A stretch of 64,000 bases of DNA, taken from Gnetum montanum (lineage: Eukaryota; Streptophyta; Gnetopsida; Gnetales; Gnetaceae). Of this stretch, positions 1-11,843 are shown in pieces; the first letter of the stretch is position 1, and each line of letters opens with the position of its first letter. A program made the position numbers and the translations under genes. The notes under the pieces are model-generated. The model was given only the letters and a program-made list of their open reading frames with translations, searched no databases and was not told where the DNA came from. The stretch lies in contig MNCI01003767.1 of assembly GCA_015680685.1 (NCBI GenBank), positions 278,977 to 342,976 on the forward strand, written 5' to 3'.

Positions 1-1259
1 AAATAGATTTTTGTGGGATCTCAAACATTTAAGCAAGATAAAATGACATAAGAAAACACTTTGCAACAAAGCTATTCCAACTCAATCTATTACGAATGAT
101 CTAAACATTTTGAGCTCAACAAACAATTTCATAAGAGATACTTTTATTTAATTACTAAAACACTTTGTAAATGACAAAGTACAAGTTTCTATTTGGCTAT
201 TTAATATTAGTCAAGAAGTGCAAAAAATAGAAATTCCTAAAAAAATTTAACAATTTCAAGATTGCAATATTAAGGACATAAAATTTATAAATAAAGAAGC
301 TATTTTAGCCATCTCAAAGTATCAAAGATTTTCTAAATTTTCTAAACTCAAATAGGTAATTTCTATAAGACATTACTATTAAATTGCTCAAGATGCTTTC
401 TAACATAACATAAGCTCTTATTTGGAAAACCTTAATAGAAGTCTAATATTGCACAAAAATAGAGCTATAAAGACAACCTAGAAAAATCCCAAAATTAAAT
501 TCCAAGCACAATGCTATCTAGATCATTAGCTAAGTAACTAAAACAAAATGGGAAGAAATAAACTCACAAGATTAAGACAAAGTAGTTGAATTGATGTCTT
601 TAGCAAGTAATGCTTTAGAATCTTTAATATTCTTCTGAGTATCTTTCTACAAAATTCATAGTTTTATGTGGTTTTGTAGACTACACATAGGAATTGTGAC
701 GTTTGATCCATTCGCTTAACCATGGAAAGCATCATCAAATCACTTTAGAGGCAACATTGGCTACTTGGTGCTTAGTGGTAACATTGGAATTAAAGTCTAT
801 GGAAGTAATAGAAGCCATTTGAGGAATGATATGTCATGAGGAAGTGGATTATTTTTGTAATTTAGTAGTAGCAAAAGATAATGTAGGTGAATCTTACAAG
901 ACAAGAAAAAATGATACATCACCAAAACGGATCCACCTTTTGTATAATATGAGCCTTTTAACAATCTATTTCATGTGACATGTAATCTGCTTCCTTAATG
1001 AAGAACATCGATGATTCTAGCTTCAAAACTCCTTTCTCTTGATGACTTAAATTCATATATAGAGAGTTAGAATGAGTTGCAACAGCAACTCTTATTCCAA
1101 CAAGAAAAATTAGATTTTATAATACTATAACACATTTGGAAACCTTGGCATTAAATTAAATATCCAACCACAAAAAGAACCATTAAGGTGCCATATCTAA
1201 TTCTATACATAGGAAAAAATTGCCAAATGATTAACATAACCCACATGTTTCTTGCAATC
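1..1259. other. Unassigned sequence beside the KEA3-like fragment
   Basis: AT-rich, with no long open frame. It may hold further decayed KEA3-like sequence on the minus strand (the dinucleotide-binding domain would come next), but I could not align it with confidence. Confidence 0.3.
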
Positions 1260-1650
1260 CTAACCATTAGTCTATCTAGCTAAATCTAAGTATTACAACA
1301 GGCTCACTAACATTAAAATTCTTTGGTTCTTCAATTTTATCACTAGCATCAAGCTTTGAATCAATTATCCTAGTAGCCTTACATCCAACCTCACTTTGGA
1401 GAAGGGTTAAAGCCATAGAAAGAGCCACCATAATGATGAGCAACCTATTCAATTCAAGTGGCTAATCACGAAGCCTACTTGCTAAAGAGAAAACAACAAA
1501 AGCAAACTCTCCTTCTTGAGATAGAATAAAATCTATTCACAAACTTTCTTAAAGAGATAATCCAACACAGAGCCCAATGGTAACTATTATTAAAGTTCTA
1601 ATAGAAATTAATCCTCCCAACAACATCAAAACATTTGACCATTCTTGAAG
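1260..1650 (-). pseudogene. KEA3: KEA3-like potassium/proton antiporter fragment, broken
   Basis: About 125 codons on the minus strand match plant K+ efflux antiporter 3, the thylakoid K+/H+ exchanger. In order: LLLQEWSNVLMLLGGLI (KEA3 REWPNVLSLLAGLI), LSQEGEFAFVVFSLASRL (LLSQGGEFAFVVFSLANRL), LELNRLLIIMVALSMALT (LNKLLIIVVVLSMALT), then DKIEEPKNFNVSEPVVIL (NFDVSESIVII), which leads into the NAD-binding domain. Stops occur at about 1550, 1535 and 1465 and near 1280. The part seen covers the last membrane helices and the linker to the nucleotide-binding domain; upstream helices are absent. No intron-like insert is visible within it. It cannot encode a working antiporter. The KEA3 match is from memory of the family and is strong. 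Confidence 0.75.
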
Positions 1651-2130
1651 TAACAACTTCAATTTTACTCTCTTAATTTGCCGATAAAGATAGAGAAACA
1701 TGCATCCACCACTCTCATTATCTTGCTTATTGCTATCCATTTTTTCTCCATCATCTAATAATTCTTTATCAACTAGTCCAAGATAAGGAACATTCTTTGT
1801 CAATTTTGAAGAAGTAACTTTAGAATAAAAGAAATATTTTAAGAATAACAAGTTCCAAACATTTTCATCCTTCCTAATCTTGAGTGAGTGTGGTGAAGCC
1901 ATTAGAATCTTTTGAAATGCATAAAAAATATATTGCTGGAGAATGCCAAATTGTAACCTTGACTCAGGGATCATATCCTCTAGCTTGCATAGATATTTAT
2001 ACTCTGAGAACACTAAAGCCAATACCTTTATGATCCACCTCAGAGCATGTTCCAAATAAGAGTTAGATAGATCTTTGGAATCTCCAAATCTTGGATTTGC
2101 AATTCAAAATTATCAAAGACTCTCTTAATA
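1640..2130 (-). pseudogene. Unrecognised host-gene-like coding segment joined to gag
   Basis: Right after the gag C-terminus the minus strand opens into a frame that stays open through 1549. It includes SNSYLEHALRWIIKVLALVF, then KLEDMIPESRLQFGILQQ and ENVWNLLFLKYFFYS. The composition (regular hydrophobic spacing, few simple repeats) looks like a helical protein rather than gag or pol, and none of the usual retroviral motifs occur. I do not recognise the family. Between this and the KEA3-like part lies a polar linker with DKELLDDGEKMDSN. It may be a separate captured gene fragment, or part of the same donor transcript as the KEA3 piece. Confidence 0.4.
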
Positions 2131-2179
2131 AGCATAACAACCTCATAAAGCCTCCTTCATTAAATACAAAAATATACCA

Positions 2180-3689
2180 TCAGTAACATGATTTGGCAAT
2201 AGCCCTTTGGATGGTCATATAGGCAAATGTCAAATCCATCATCATCTTTTATGTTTCAGCCTATAGTGTCTTCTTCTACAATTATTTTTTTGTTTTAGCT
2301 GATAAGTGTTCTTAGCTATTTTTTGGTTCTTTTTCCTCTTCTTATTTTGATCACTTAATTTCTATTGAGTTACTCTCTGCTCTATGGTTTTTATGTAAGT
2401 TATAACTTTTTCATTCATCAACTCCCACATCATATCTAACCTTACTTTAAACTCATCAATAGACTTTTTGTATTGGAAAGCTTTGTTGTGAAATCATCTC
2501 ATTGAGAGCTACCTCTTTTTCCTCATCATAGATATGGACCCTCTTCTTTTGAAGTGTTGGATCCCAGTTATATTCCTCTACATCATTTATTTACATAGCT
2601 CTCCTTCTTCTTTTGCCACCTGCTTGATTAGCCATTACATCTAATGGGCTTTTAGTTCATATAAAAAACCTTGGTCATAAATACCAAGGGTCTCCCTCAT
2701 TTAATTACAAATCCCATCTATGATGTGGAAAATTTTCTCTTTTTGAGAGAAATCATGGCTTGGACATCTATGTAGTAGAGAATAGTATCTATCCAAGGCC
2801 ACATCCAAGGGTTCATGATTTTCTTACTTCCACCCTTGGATTTTTTTCTTAGGTTGGACACGCTTGCATAGGTTTTGTTTTTATCAATGAAGAGTTCCAA
2901 CATTTTGGACCACTGATGGATTGCATTTGGTTCCAATGAGCTATACCAATGTTTAGCTTCATCTACTAGCATCCTAAGAAAGAGCTTAAGCTCTTTCCAC
3001 TTATGTTCAATATTTTGCAAGGCATAGGGATCATGGAAATCTTGTAAATGATGTTGTGGATTAGAATTATAGTCTCTCTAAGATTTAGGAATGTTGTCCA
3101 TATCAAGCTATTTGATGTAATTATTCCTTTGATGCCTTTAGGGTATTTGAACTACCTTCCTAATCTATGTCAAGTCCCTAGCATCCAACAAGGGTTCATT
3201 TGTATCAAACACATCATGATGATAATCTATATTTGTATTCATCTTAGTGTGATGATCTTATCTATGCTCATTTTTATGTCTTTGATTTTTCCCTTAGGTT
3301 CGATTTCTATCTTTAACTTCATCCCATAGTGGAGCTCTATCTTTATACATATGTTCATCTTCATTAGAACTAGATGTTGAAGAGGAAGAGGAAGATGATG
3401 AACTAGGAGAATTTTCATGGCTTCTATAGTTCTCTCCATCATTCCTTAATCTATCCTTTCTAGGTTTACAAGAGGTCCCAGGCCTTGAGGCCCTCCTTGT
3501 TCTAAGACTTTCTCCATCTCCTCTAGGATTGTCTAGACTATTGAATGTACTCCTTGTGTGTAGTAAGGGTGGAAATGAGCATATGAAATGAGGTTCTTCA
3601 CTCCAATACTTTTCAATATAGAACCTATCATTTCTCCTATGAGTGTTCTCATCATACAATGCATTATTGGTTCTATGTGAAGAAGACAT
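2180..3689 (-). pseudogene. gag: Gag of gypsy element A1, decayed
   Basis: The frame starts at an ATG at 3689 about 100 bases inside the PBS and opens with MSSSHRTN, a serine-rich segment like that of A2 (MSSSSSHKS). The retrotransposon gag core is at 3020-2718, with the pattern LFLRMLVDEAKHWYSSLE followed by W..L...F. Further on, VEEYNWDPTLQKKRVHIYDE (about 2580-2520) matches VEEYNCDPSLRKKGVKFCDE in A2, and ICLYDHPKGYCQI (about 2210-2180) matches the C-terminal C-x2-C-x3-H-x4-C-like motif of A2 gag. Several stops and frame changes break it. Gag forms the capsid-like particle that packages element RNA in the cytoplasm. Confidence 0.8.
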
Positions 3690-3793
3690 GGCTTTACTAT
3701 GTGTGACTTCAAATTTTAAAATTTTCTAGAAGATAAATCGTTAATACCTTTATAGGGATCATGTATAATATAACTAATTTAGATAACTAGCAC

Positions 3794-3813
3794 CATTCCC
3801 AGAAACAATGCCA
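3794..3813 (-). other. Primer binding site of A1 (tRNA-Asp type)
   Basis: Directly inside the LTR the minus strand reads TGGCATTGTTTCTGGGAA, a decayed form of TGGCGCCGTTGCCGGGGA, the complement of the plant tRNA-Asp 3' end that many plant gypsy elements use. Confidence 0.7.
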
Positions 3814-3814
3814 A

Positions 3815-4667
3815 TGATGAGTGATGGGCACCCCCTATGCCCAACCATATGAATCACAAGTGTTCATGCATGATTTGTTCAAATTCCTTAGATGGAACTA
3901 GTTGTGGAATCCAGATTGTTATGCTTTGATCACAATTCATTATCTTCCCACTTGGACTAGTGGTAGCTTTGTCATGTATGATTTAGTCCAAAGTGAGACA
4001 TATGATGGTTGTTGTTGTTTCAACTTTATGCTACTCCTAACAATAATTAAAAAATTAATTATTTAATCTAATTAACAATAGGAAGATAAATGCTAAAATA
4101 TCCTATGGCTAATGAATATTCATTCCCAGCATCTCATACATGTCTTGAACTCACATATCCACTATTGAAATTACCAAGTGTTATGCTACTAAGTGAACTA
4201 AGCAATAACACTACTAGGATTACTAAGTGAATATGTGTTTATGCTCGAAATAGGTCACACTCATTTAGTTGATTGATTAATGTACATGGAATGTAAATAT
4301 TAACTACATACATGAATTTAAAGTGCATTAAAGTAAATTTAATCTAAGTCAAAGTGCTTTAATGAATAGGAATCAATCTTGATCTTATTTCCATTCATGG
4401 AATGTGTCCTGGTACATTGCCACTTGAATAAGATGCCATACAATTGACTCAAATACACATTGTGCGCACTCGTTGACTATTCTCTAAGACTATGAAATAA
4501 AATAGCAAGGTTTCAACTACTCTATTGACAAAATAATTCCAAATACATGGTGAGATCATGCATATTTATAGGTGAAAACACACACTGCATCGACATGTAT
4601 GCATCAACATAGCAAACCATGTGTCAATAGGATCATGTCGACGTAGGTGAATGACAATGACTCATCA
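3815..4667 (-). repeat. Family A LTR (5' LTR of A1)
   Basis: On the minus strand it starts TGATGAGTCA and ends ACTCATCA, so the termini form a short inverted repeat with the canonical TG...CA. Its body aligns by eye with the A LTRs at 16533, 23195, 30401 and 48233. A TATA box (TATAAATATG on minus) sits at 4561-4570, about 100 bases into the LTR. Unlike the other copies its U3 lacks GATATCGCG palindromes and carries words such as CATGTCGACG instead. Confidence 0.85.
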
Positions 4668-7600
4668 TATATTATGAAATTTAATTTTGTAATTTATGTT
4701 ATTCTATTTATTTTCCAAAATTTTTATATTTATATCGTTTTACATCCATGCATTGCTTTCTTTCACTGTTACTTTCTTCTTCTCTTCTCTATGGGGTCAT
4801 GGCTTCATGCTAAGTTTCTTTGTTCCTTTCACTATGTAGTTCATTCATTTGTGTCTCTTTCCATGACCAAATCATTTCATTAGGATTTCTATCCAATGTA
4901 ATGCTCTTCAACCTAATACATAGGAAGAAGGGTGTTACACATCATTTATGGGTGTAAGCTTTTGATTTGATCCAATGAATTTGCAAATGATGATGATAAT
5001 GCAATTGTGAAAAAAAAAATTAACTGGCATGTTTGAAAATATAATTGCAATGTAAATTTCTCATTACTAGAGTAGACATATTCTTGTGGTTTCATGATGA
5101 GTTATGTTCTCAAGTCTTTGAATCTTACTTAATTAGGAATTTGAGATAAGAGAGGCTTAACATAAGGGTTCAACTACACCATGAGCAAATTTTCCATTGC
5201 ATATCAAACCATATCCTTGGTAGTGCAAATAAGCAATAAGACTTGAGGAATGAGGGTGTTCTTTAGCATATTAGTTGAGTATAAAAAGAATCATACTATC
5301 CATTGATCTTTAGTTTTGACATTCATATATTATCATCATCAATATTATCATGTTGTGATCAGTGGGATGTTTTGGTACTTATGAAATCACACTTTGATGA
5401 AAGAACTTGGTCCAAATGCTGGACATTAGTGTTGGATGTGGATGAGTTGTTGCTTAATTCATCTTCTTTCTATCTCTAGTTGGAGCTTGTAAGCATTTCA
5501 AGTAAGCATAGTTAGATTAGACTAGTAGTGTTCACTTATGGACTAAGTTTAAGATGTTTTTCTCTAGGCTAGTCTATCAAGTAATAAGGTATCATATAGC
5601 TTCTTCTTCTATTTACCTTGAATACATGAGAAAAGTTGTGTTTTGAGCATCTTGATTAAATTGCACAAGGGATTTTCTTCTTCATTGATTTATGTAGTAG
5701 AATGTTTTCATTAGACATGTATATATGAGCATGCCAATGTGTGTGTGTGTTTGTGAAAAAAAAATAAAACTCACAGATCTTGTACTTCTCTAGAACATAC
5801 CTATAGGGCTCACAACTCGTATGGACTTTTACCCATAATACATAAGGTTTCCTTTAGTTCTTATATTGGGATGATTATTATTCCTTGTTCTCTACTTTGT
5901 AGAACTCTAACATAAGATTCTTTACTATAGTTACTAATCATGAGGTCAACAAAACCTACTTCATTAGGGAAGTCCAAAGTTTCAGTGTGACATATAGTAC
6001 TCTATAGGTATGGAAAGTAAGTCACTTAGTTATGCATGAAGAAAAATGTACTTTGGTTATAATTATATTTATTATATTTGATCCAATAATATTGGAGCTT
6101 TAAACATATAATATATTAGCAAGGCATGAGTCAGTGTTTTAGATTAGACATTATCAATTTTAAAGGTATGTTTAAGCTTATTTTTCAATGTTTTTATATT
6201 TTTTTCTTTTCCCTTATTTTTGTACTTTTTTCGTGGTTGCATGACTAATTGTGAGTTACTGTGACTCGTAGTCAATCATAGTCTTCCCTAGGATTTTTAG
6301 CATGTACTATCTATTGAAACACTATGAATTTCAGTGCCTTCATAGTTTGAAACTATGAGCTACTACAAAGCATATGTCATCACAATTTCTTCTTCTTTGG
6401 AAGATTAATTTATCAATGTAAGAGACTACAACTCACATGTCATTTTAGTTTGAATTTTAGAAAAAAATTATTTTTCAGATGTCACAATGTGAGTGACTAT
6501 AACATACATAAATATGCAATCCCATTTTCAATGAAAATTTTGGATTCAAATTTTTGGTGTAAGTAGCTATGATCTGTAATGAATCATAGTCTACTTAAAA
6601 TAGAAAATAAAAAATCTAATTTCACAATGCAAGAAACTACAACTATAGTTACTCACACTATAGTATGAGTCTCTATGACTCATAGAAACTCTTTTTCCTA
6701 AAAAAAATTGAAAAAAATGAATCTAAAATAGTTGTATTGAAACATTTGTCTATTTATTATAGTAAAAACATGTTTAAACTATACCTAGTGATTTCAATCT
6801 TAATTCTTCCTCAAAAATCCATGAATCTCATTTCTAGTTGCATCATGATGTAGGTATGCATACTAAACTTTTTATTTTTTACATATTTTTAATCAAATTT
6901 CTAGGGTTCCTACTACAAAAATATGCATGATTTCTATTTGCTAAAAGTTACAAATTTTCTATATGTTTCATTCTTAATTTGGATTATTAGCTCTACCATA
7001 TATGTCTAACTATTAAGATTAGACTTACCACCTTAGGACTTATGGAAGTTATAGGGGTAATTCTAAAATTCATTTTAGGAAGTAAAGTTTCAAACTTAAA
7101 GTACTAATTTGCAGTACTACCATAATTCACTAATTTCTTGCACTATTGATATAAATAATGTGCCTAAATTAGTCTACTATAATAAGAAACTATGAATTAA
7201 TATTATGTTTTTTCTAGAGATAAGCAAATAAGAATGTAATTAGTATAGCATTTATTAGCATTAATATGCTATTTTTTCTTTTTGTATTATTATTCCTTTT
7301 CAAATGCTTCTAATAATATTATCATATTTCTTAGATCCTTTTGCTTATGTGTCTTTAATCCATGGGCAAGAAAATATGCTAAAATGATAGGTTGGTTTTT
7401 GCTTAACATGAGGTTTTGTTATTACTGTTTTACTAGATGAACTTCATACTTAAATAACTATGTTAGCAAGATTTGTATACATTACTTAACTTAATTTCCT
7501 AGTTGACATTATTAATTAATTTGAATTAAGTCACTATATCTTTTAGTGGGATCTTGAGAAGTTTTTGTTATAGATTTTACACAATGCTATTTATTCTTGG

Positions 7601-8280
7601 TAACTTATTTCTCTTAGATGTTCATGATAGTCTAAGGGCAATATCTGAGTTGTTCATATTTTATTATTTTAACAATGCAGTTTTTAGTGAATTATTTTGG
7701 ATTCAAAGATTTAATTTTTATATTTTTTATGCATATTAATAGAGCATAGTTGATACTTTTCTATGAGTTTTGCTATTATGGTATCTATTCAAGATGAATA
7801 TCTATTTTTTTGTTGGCTATGCATGATTAATAACATGAATTTCTTTACTATGATATTTTGCACTTTTAGGGAAAAAGTGAGACTAATTGGCCATAAAAAT
7901 ATTTCAAATTGATTTTTAAATTTTTATTCCTATGTCATTTTTTATTTCATTTTATTTTAATGTAGTTGAATGTTATTTTTTTGAGCATTATAGGCTCTGT
8001 AGTGTACCTCTTAGCATTATCAAAGATAGAGAGAATATGCTTAATAGGTACTAGGTTACATATGAAACAGAAGCTTTAATAGAGACATGATAAGGATGCT
8101 TGTGAGTAGTAGAAGCATGAGCTTTAGCAACTATGTAAGGAGTAGTGTAGGAGGAAGTAGAAGTTCACATGTGTCTCTTTAAGAGCACCCTATAACCTCA
8201 AGCACCTTCTTCAACTATTATGCCTTTATATGGTCTAAAAACTAGAGCAAAGTAACATAGAATTTCTAACCATGGATAAA
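4668..8280. other. AT-rich intergenic DNA, no gene seen
   Basis: Only short chance frames occur. It contains a short (TG)n run near 5740 and a segment at about 6240-6680 dense in words such as ACTATGACTCATAG and CTACAACT, reported as a finding. It lies outside the left LTR of A1 and may hold the decayed remains of older elements. Confidence 0.5.
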
Positions 8281-9087
8281 AATTCATTTTATAAGTTGGA
8301 TGTATGTGATTTTTATGTCACATTTAGATCAACTTCACCATCATCAAAGATTATACATGTGGAAAAATGCCTACCAAATGCTATGAAGCAAAAGGTTATA
8401 GCTACTTTGGGGCTAGTCATTGTCCAAAAGTAAAATCATTTTCACATAGCATCTTCAAAGTTCAAGTTATCCTTAGCAACATGTATTTTAAAGATGGCCA
8501 TAGATGAGATAGGATGACCTTACAAGAACTCCGTAGCTAGGAGAGCTCTTGTGATGATGATACATACTAGCATTTTAGCTATACTACATTTCACCCATGT
8601 CATGACTTTTGGCCTAATCATCCTATTAGACTTGGAGAAGTAGTGTAAGCTCAACTACCTCTACATTTTCTTGAGAAGGATGCAAGTGAATTCTAAGAAT
8701 AAGACTTATGTGTTGTTTCCCCTAGTGATCTTGTGCCTATTGAATCAATTACATGTGTTGACATTCTAGGATGCCATTAGATCCAAATGATGAAGTTTAA
8801 TATGGATCAACTTCCTAACCTCTAGTATACATTGTACTTCTAGTAAGTGGCAATGAAATGAGTTACAAACATCACATGAATCGTAGATTCATGTCTACCC
8901 AATAATGAAGAAAAGACTGAACATTATGTAAAGAAGCTTTAGTAGTATTAGGCTCCTACTACTATTATCTTATCAATGATTTTAACTTAGTTGGATGCCA
9001 TGAAAGAGGCCATGAAAGTTTCTTTTGGAGGCTAGAACACCATCAAGCAAGGATGGTAATGAATCAAGATCAAATCTTCATGCATGC
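8281..9087 (+). pseudogene. Weak coding-like remnant interrupted by element B1
   Basis: On the plus strand about 8600-8780 reads FTHVMTFGLIILLDLEK, two stops, then YLYIFLRRMQVNSKNKTYVL and LVILCLLNQLHVLTF. This has the feel of the plant transposon-associated protein domain found in some Athila-like elements, but the match is weak. The sequence continues past B1: bases before 9088 and after 14828 read as one locus. No intact frame remains. Confidence 0.25.
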
Positions 9088-9092
9088 TTCTA

Positions 9093-10350
9093 TGTATTGT
9101 TGAACTTAGAAGGAGGGGGGAGGGGGCGGTGGGGAATGAATAAGTTCCCCAAATTAAAAATTTATAACACAAAAGCACACACACTAAATTTAACATCATT
9201 GCTTGACTTGGCTAGTCCATACTCAAAGGATAGATCACTATCACACCTCTGTACTTTGTTGCTCTCAAAATGTGGTTGAAGGATCCACATCCTATACAAT
9301 CTTCAAGCCTCTCTCTGGAGTTCTGTGCTGCAACACCAGCCACTCAACCCTACAAGGTCTTGTCAAGCTTGGAATGTGGTTTATAGGCTTTCACAACCTT
9401 TACAACCTTGAGCTCCATACCAAAGTATTATACCATAGCACTAACAACTCAATCCCATAGGATCTCGATAAGCTCAAGCAAGATCAACCTTGTAAGAAAA
9501 TAAGAGAGAATAATTACAAGGGATAGATGTAACTTACTTTGCTGATCCTTGTACCTTGAGGTATAGCACACTTTACAATGAACAAATGATGATACAATTA
9601 AAAGCAACAAATATTAAAATGATAAAAAATGATTATATAATGGCTTGCATATTTTCCAATGCATATGATATCTACTGATAGCTACCATGTTTCTAAATCC
9701 ATCTTGGAAGTCATGCAATGGCTAGGCAATGATCACTAACGATAATGGAAGATGTCTTCTTTGTGCCTAAGACATTTTTTTGTATTTTCCTTCATTTCTA
9801 GGAAGATGTATTTGTCTAGAAAAGATGTCTTTCTAAAATCTCCATTCTAGAAGACATCTTTATGTTATGAAAGATGTCTTTTTGGAACTTGTCCTCATTC
9901 TATGAGGATGTCTTTGCCCAGTGAAAGATGTCTCTGCTTGATGAAATACATCTGATATTGCTTGAAGATGTCTTTTCCTCTATTCACTCCAATTTTCCCA
10001 AGTCATCTTCTATTTTCCAAAGATGTCTTTCTTTAACTTTCTTTGTACTCTAAATTCATTATTCCTTGTCCACAACCTTAATCTTCTACAGGCTTTAATG
10101 ATGACAACTTTTCTTGTACATTATCTAGTCCTTTTCCATGTTCTTTGGAATTCTTGTATGTTCATTTGAGACCTTGTAAAAGACCTTCTCCTTTGAGCTA
10201 TAGATCACTCCATTTCTTGTTTTCTATGTAGGCTTTAGCTCATCTTAGTTTTTCCATGTACATAGTTCTTATAAAAAAAATAACACACAACCATGTAAAC
10301 AACCTTTGAATTCATTTTACTTAATGTTTTGACATACTAAAAGGTCCAAA
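9093..10350 (-). repeat. Family B LTR (3' LTR of B1)
   Basis: Aligns along its length with 13591-14821, sharing for example the plus-strand blocks GAATAAGTT, CACTTTACAATGAACAA and GACATAC(T)AAAAGGTCC. A run of GATGTCTTT / AGACATCTT words lies at about 9745-10030. The left end has drifted to TGTATTGTTGAAC; a G-rich run follows at 9111-9128. The adjoining minus-strand PPT reads AAAAAGGGGGATATT. Confidence 0.85.
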
Positions 10351-11843
10351 ATATCCCCCTTTTTGGTTATTTTTAAAACTTAAGAAAGTGGGTTAGTAAT
10401 CATACAAATATAATCATACTAACCTTACTACTCTTCCCCTTTTTGAATAGCAATAAAAAGGATAAAGAACATAAACTTGGTTTAAAAAAAAGATAGATCA
10501 ATAAGTTCTAGATAATATTTAGAATTAAACATCATGACATAATCCAAAAAATATATAGTGAAGCAAGGGAATCAATTTCTCATCACCAAGTTTCATGAAG
10601 AGGTGTCCTCAATTTGTCAAGAATTGATCCAAATCCTCCAAGTGATATTCAACCTTGAAGCATGAAGTGAAGTGTGAACATTGAAGAGCAAGTAACCTGT
10701 CTCTAAAACAATAAGTCATTAGTAGTACATTGTTCTTCTATTATTCAAATATTCTCCATCTTGGTAACTATCAGAAAAAGAAAGCATATCTATATAATAA
10801 GGAGAATATATAAATTTCCAACATGGCATCAGCCATGTAAAATACCAAATTCTACATCGCAAGGCAAACTATTCAATGGATGATTCAATAAAATTCATAG
10901 ATACTTAAAAAATGATCATGGTCTTGCTCATAACATCAAATAGTTGCTTTACCAAAAGTAGGTACTTCTTGCTTTAGCTTATGGTTGAATATTAAATAGG
11001 TGGCTTGTCAGTTCAAAAACAACGAGGACCAACAATAAAAATTGATGCTAAAGAGAAAAGATAAATCATGGAGGAATCAGAAGTCTATATATTTGAAACA
11101 ATTGTTTGATGGTAACATGTATTTCTAGATTCACCCAAAAAGACATCAACAATAGAATATTAGAGTTATGAGAGAAACATGTATATTTTTCTTTTTGTAT
11201 AAGGAAATACAAGAAACACAATCATTCAAGATTTTTCCATTCCAAAAAGATACCTCTTAAAGTCCTTTTCTTGCTCATTATGGTTCTTGGCCGAAGTCAC
11301 CAAAGACTCCCTATACATTGGTGGCCTCCAAGATGCTTGAGGAGTAGGCTCCCCCTACACTTGTGTTGCTTATCTTGGGCCTTTAAGATAGACATGCAAA
11401 TATCACAAAAACACTATAACTATAGGTCAACATTAAGCTCAACTGTGAAGATTTAGGTCTTCAACCAGCAATATTAGTAGAATTTTTAGAGGCTTGTCTT
11501 ATCTTACAAATGGCAAAAACATCCCAAAGACTATGAGCATAGAAATAGATCATTACAAGAATTTTAGATTAAGAAAGACTAAATGCAAGACAAGAAATCA
11601 AACTAAAATTTTTATAGGATGAAGATTAAAGAGAAATTATTACAAGTGCTATTATAAATATTTGCAAAATCAAATATATCAATGTCATGAATGTAAAAAA
11701 TTCTCTAGACACTTATTCTACCATTTTTTATCTAAACAAGACATAGATAATTTTGGACTTCCCATACACTATCCTTATTAACTAGGAAGCAAATAGATAG
11801 AAACTTACCTTGACTTACCTTACTTGTTGATAAAAAGAGAGTA
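10351..11843. other. Non-coding 3' internal region of B1
   Basis: On the minus strand this would normally hold pol. I see no integrase, RT or RNase H motif. Purine-rich blocks occur on the minus strand (AAAAAGGGGGATATT next to the LTR; AAAAAGGGGAAGAG about 10420-10445; TGTAGGGGGAGCC about 11350-11365). B3 has a similar GTAGGGGGAAGC block near 53450, so this non-coding layout is shared by the family. Confidence 0.55.

Larger units (their letters stand above)
1..4667 (-). mobile_element. Ty3/gypsy element A1 with host-gene-like sequence downstream of gag
   Basis: On the minus strand this reads: LTR (3815-4667), primer site (about 3794-3813), gag (about 3689-2180), then non-retroviral coding-like sequence to the window edge. 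The LTR and gag match the A2 element on the plus strand at 16533-20787. No protease, reverse transcriptase or integrase follows gag; the sequence turns instead into an open frame and a KEA3-like fragment in the same orientation. The second LTR, if present, lies outside the window. The assignment to Ty3/gypsy rests on gag and the PBS type, as in Athila/Tat-like elements. Whether the host sequence was captured by the element or is a later junction cannot be told here. Confidence 0.75.

Noticed and set aside
3239-3442. Frames with serine or leucine runs at 3.2-3.7 kb in other registers
   Set aside because: Shadows of the serine-rich start of A1 gag.
4647-4883. Plus-strand 78-codon frame rich in Phe and Ile near the A1 LTR
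   Set aside because: It straddles the LTR end and reflects T-rich sequence; no motif or conserved pattern.
8550-8780. Firm assignment of a plant transposon-associated protein domain
   Set aside because: The resemblance is limited to hydrophobic spacing; kept only as a low-confidence remnant.
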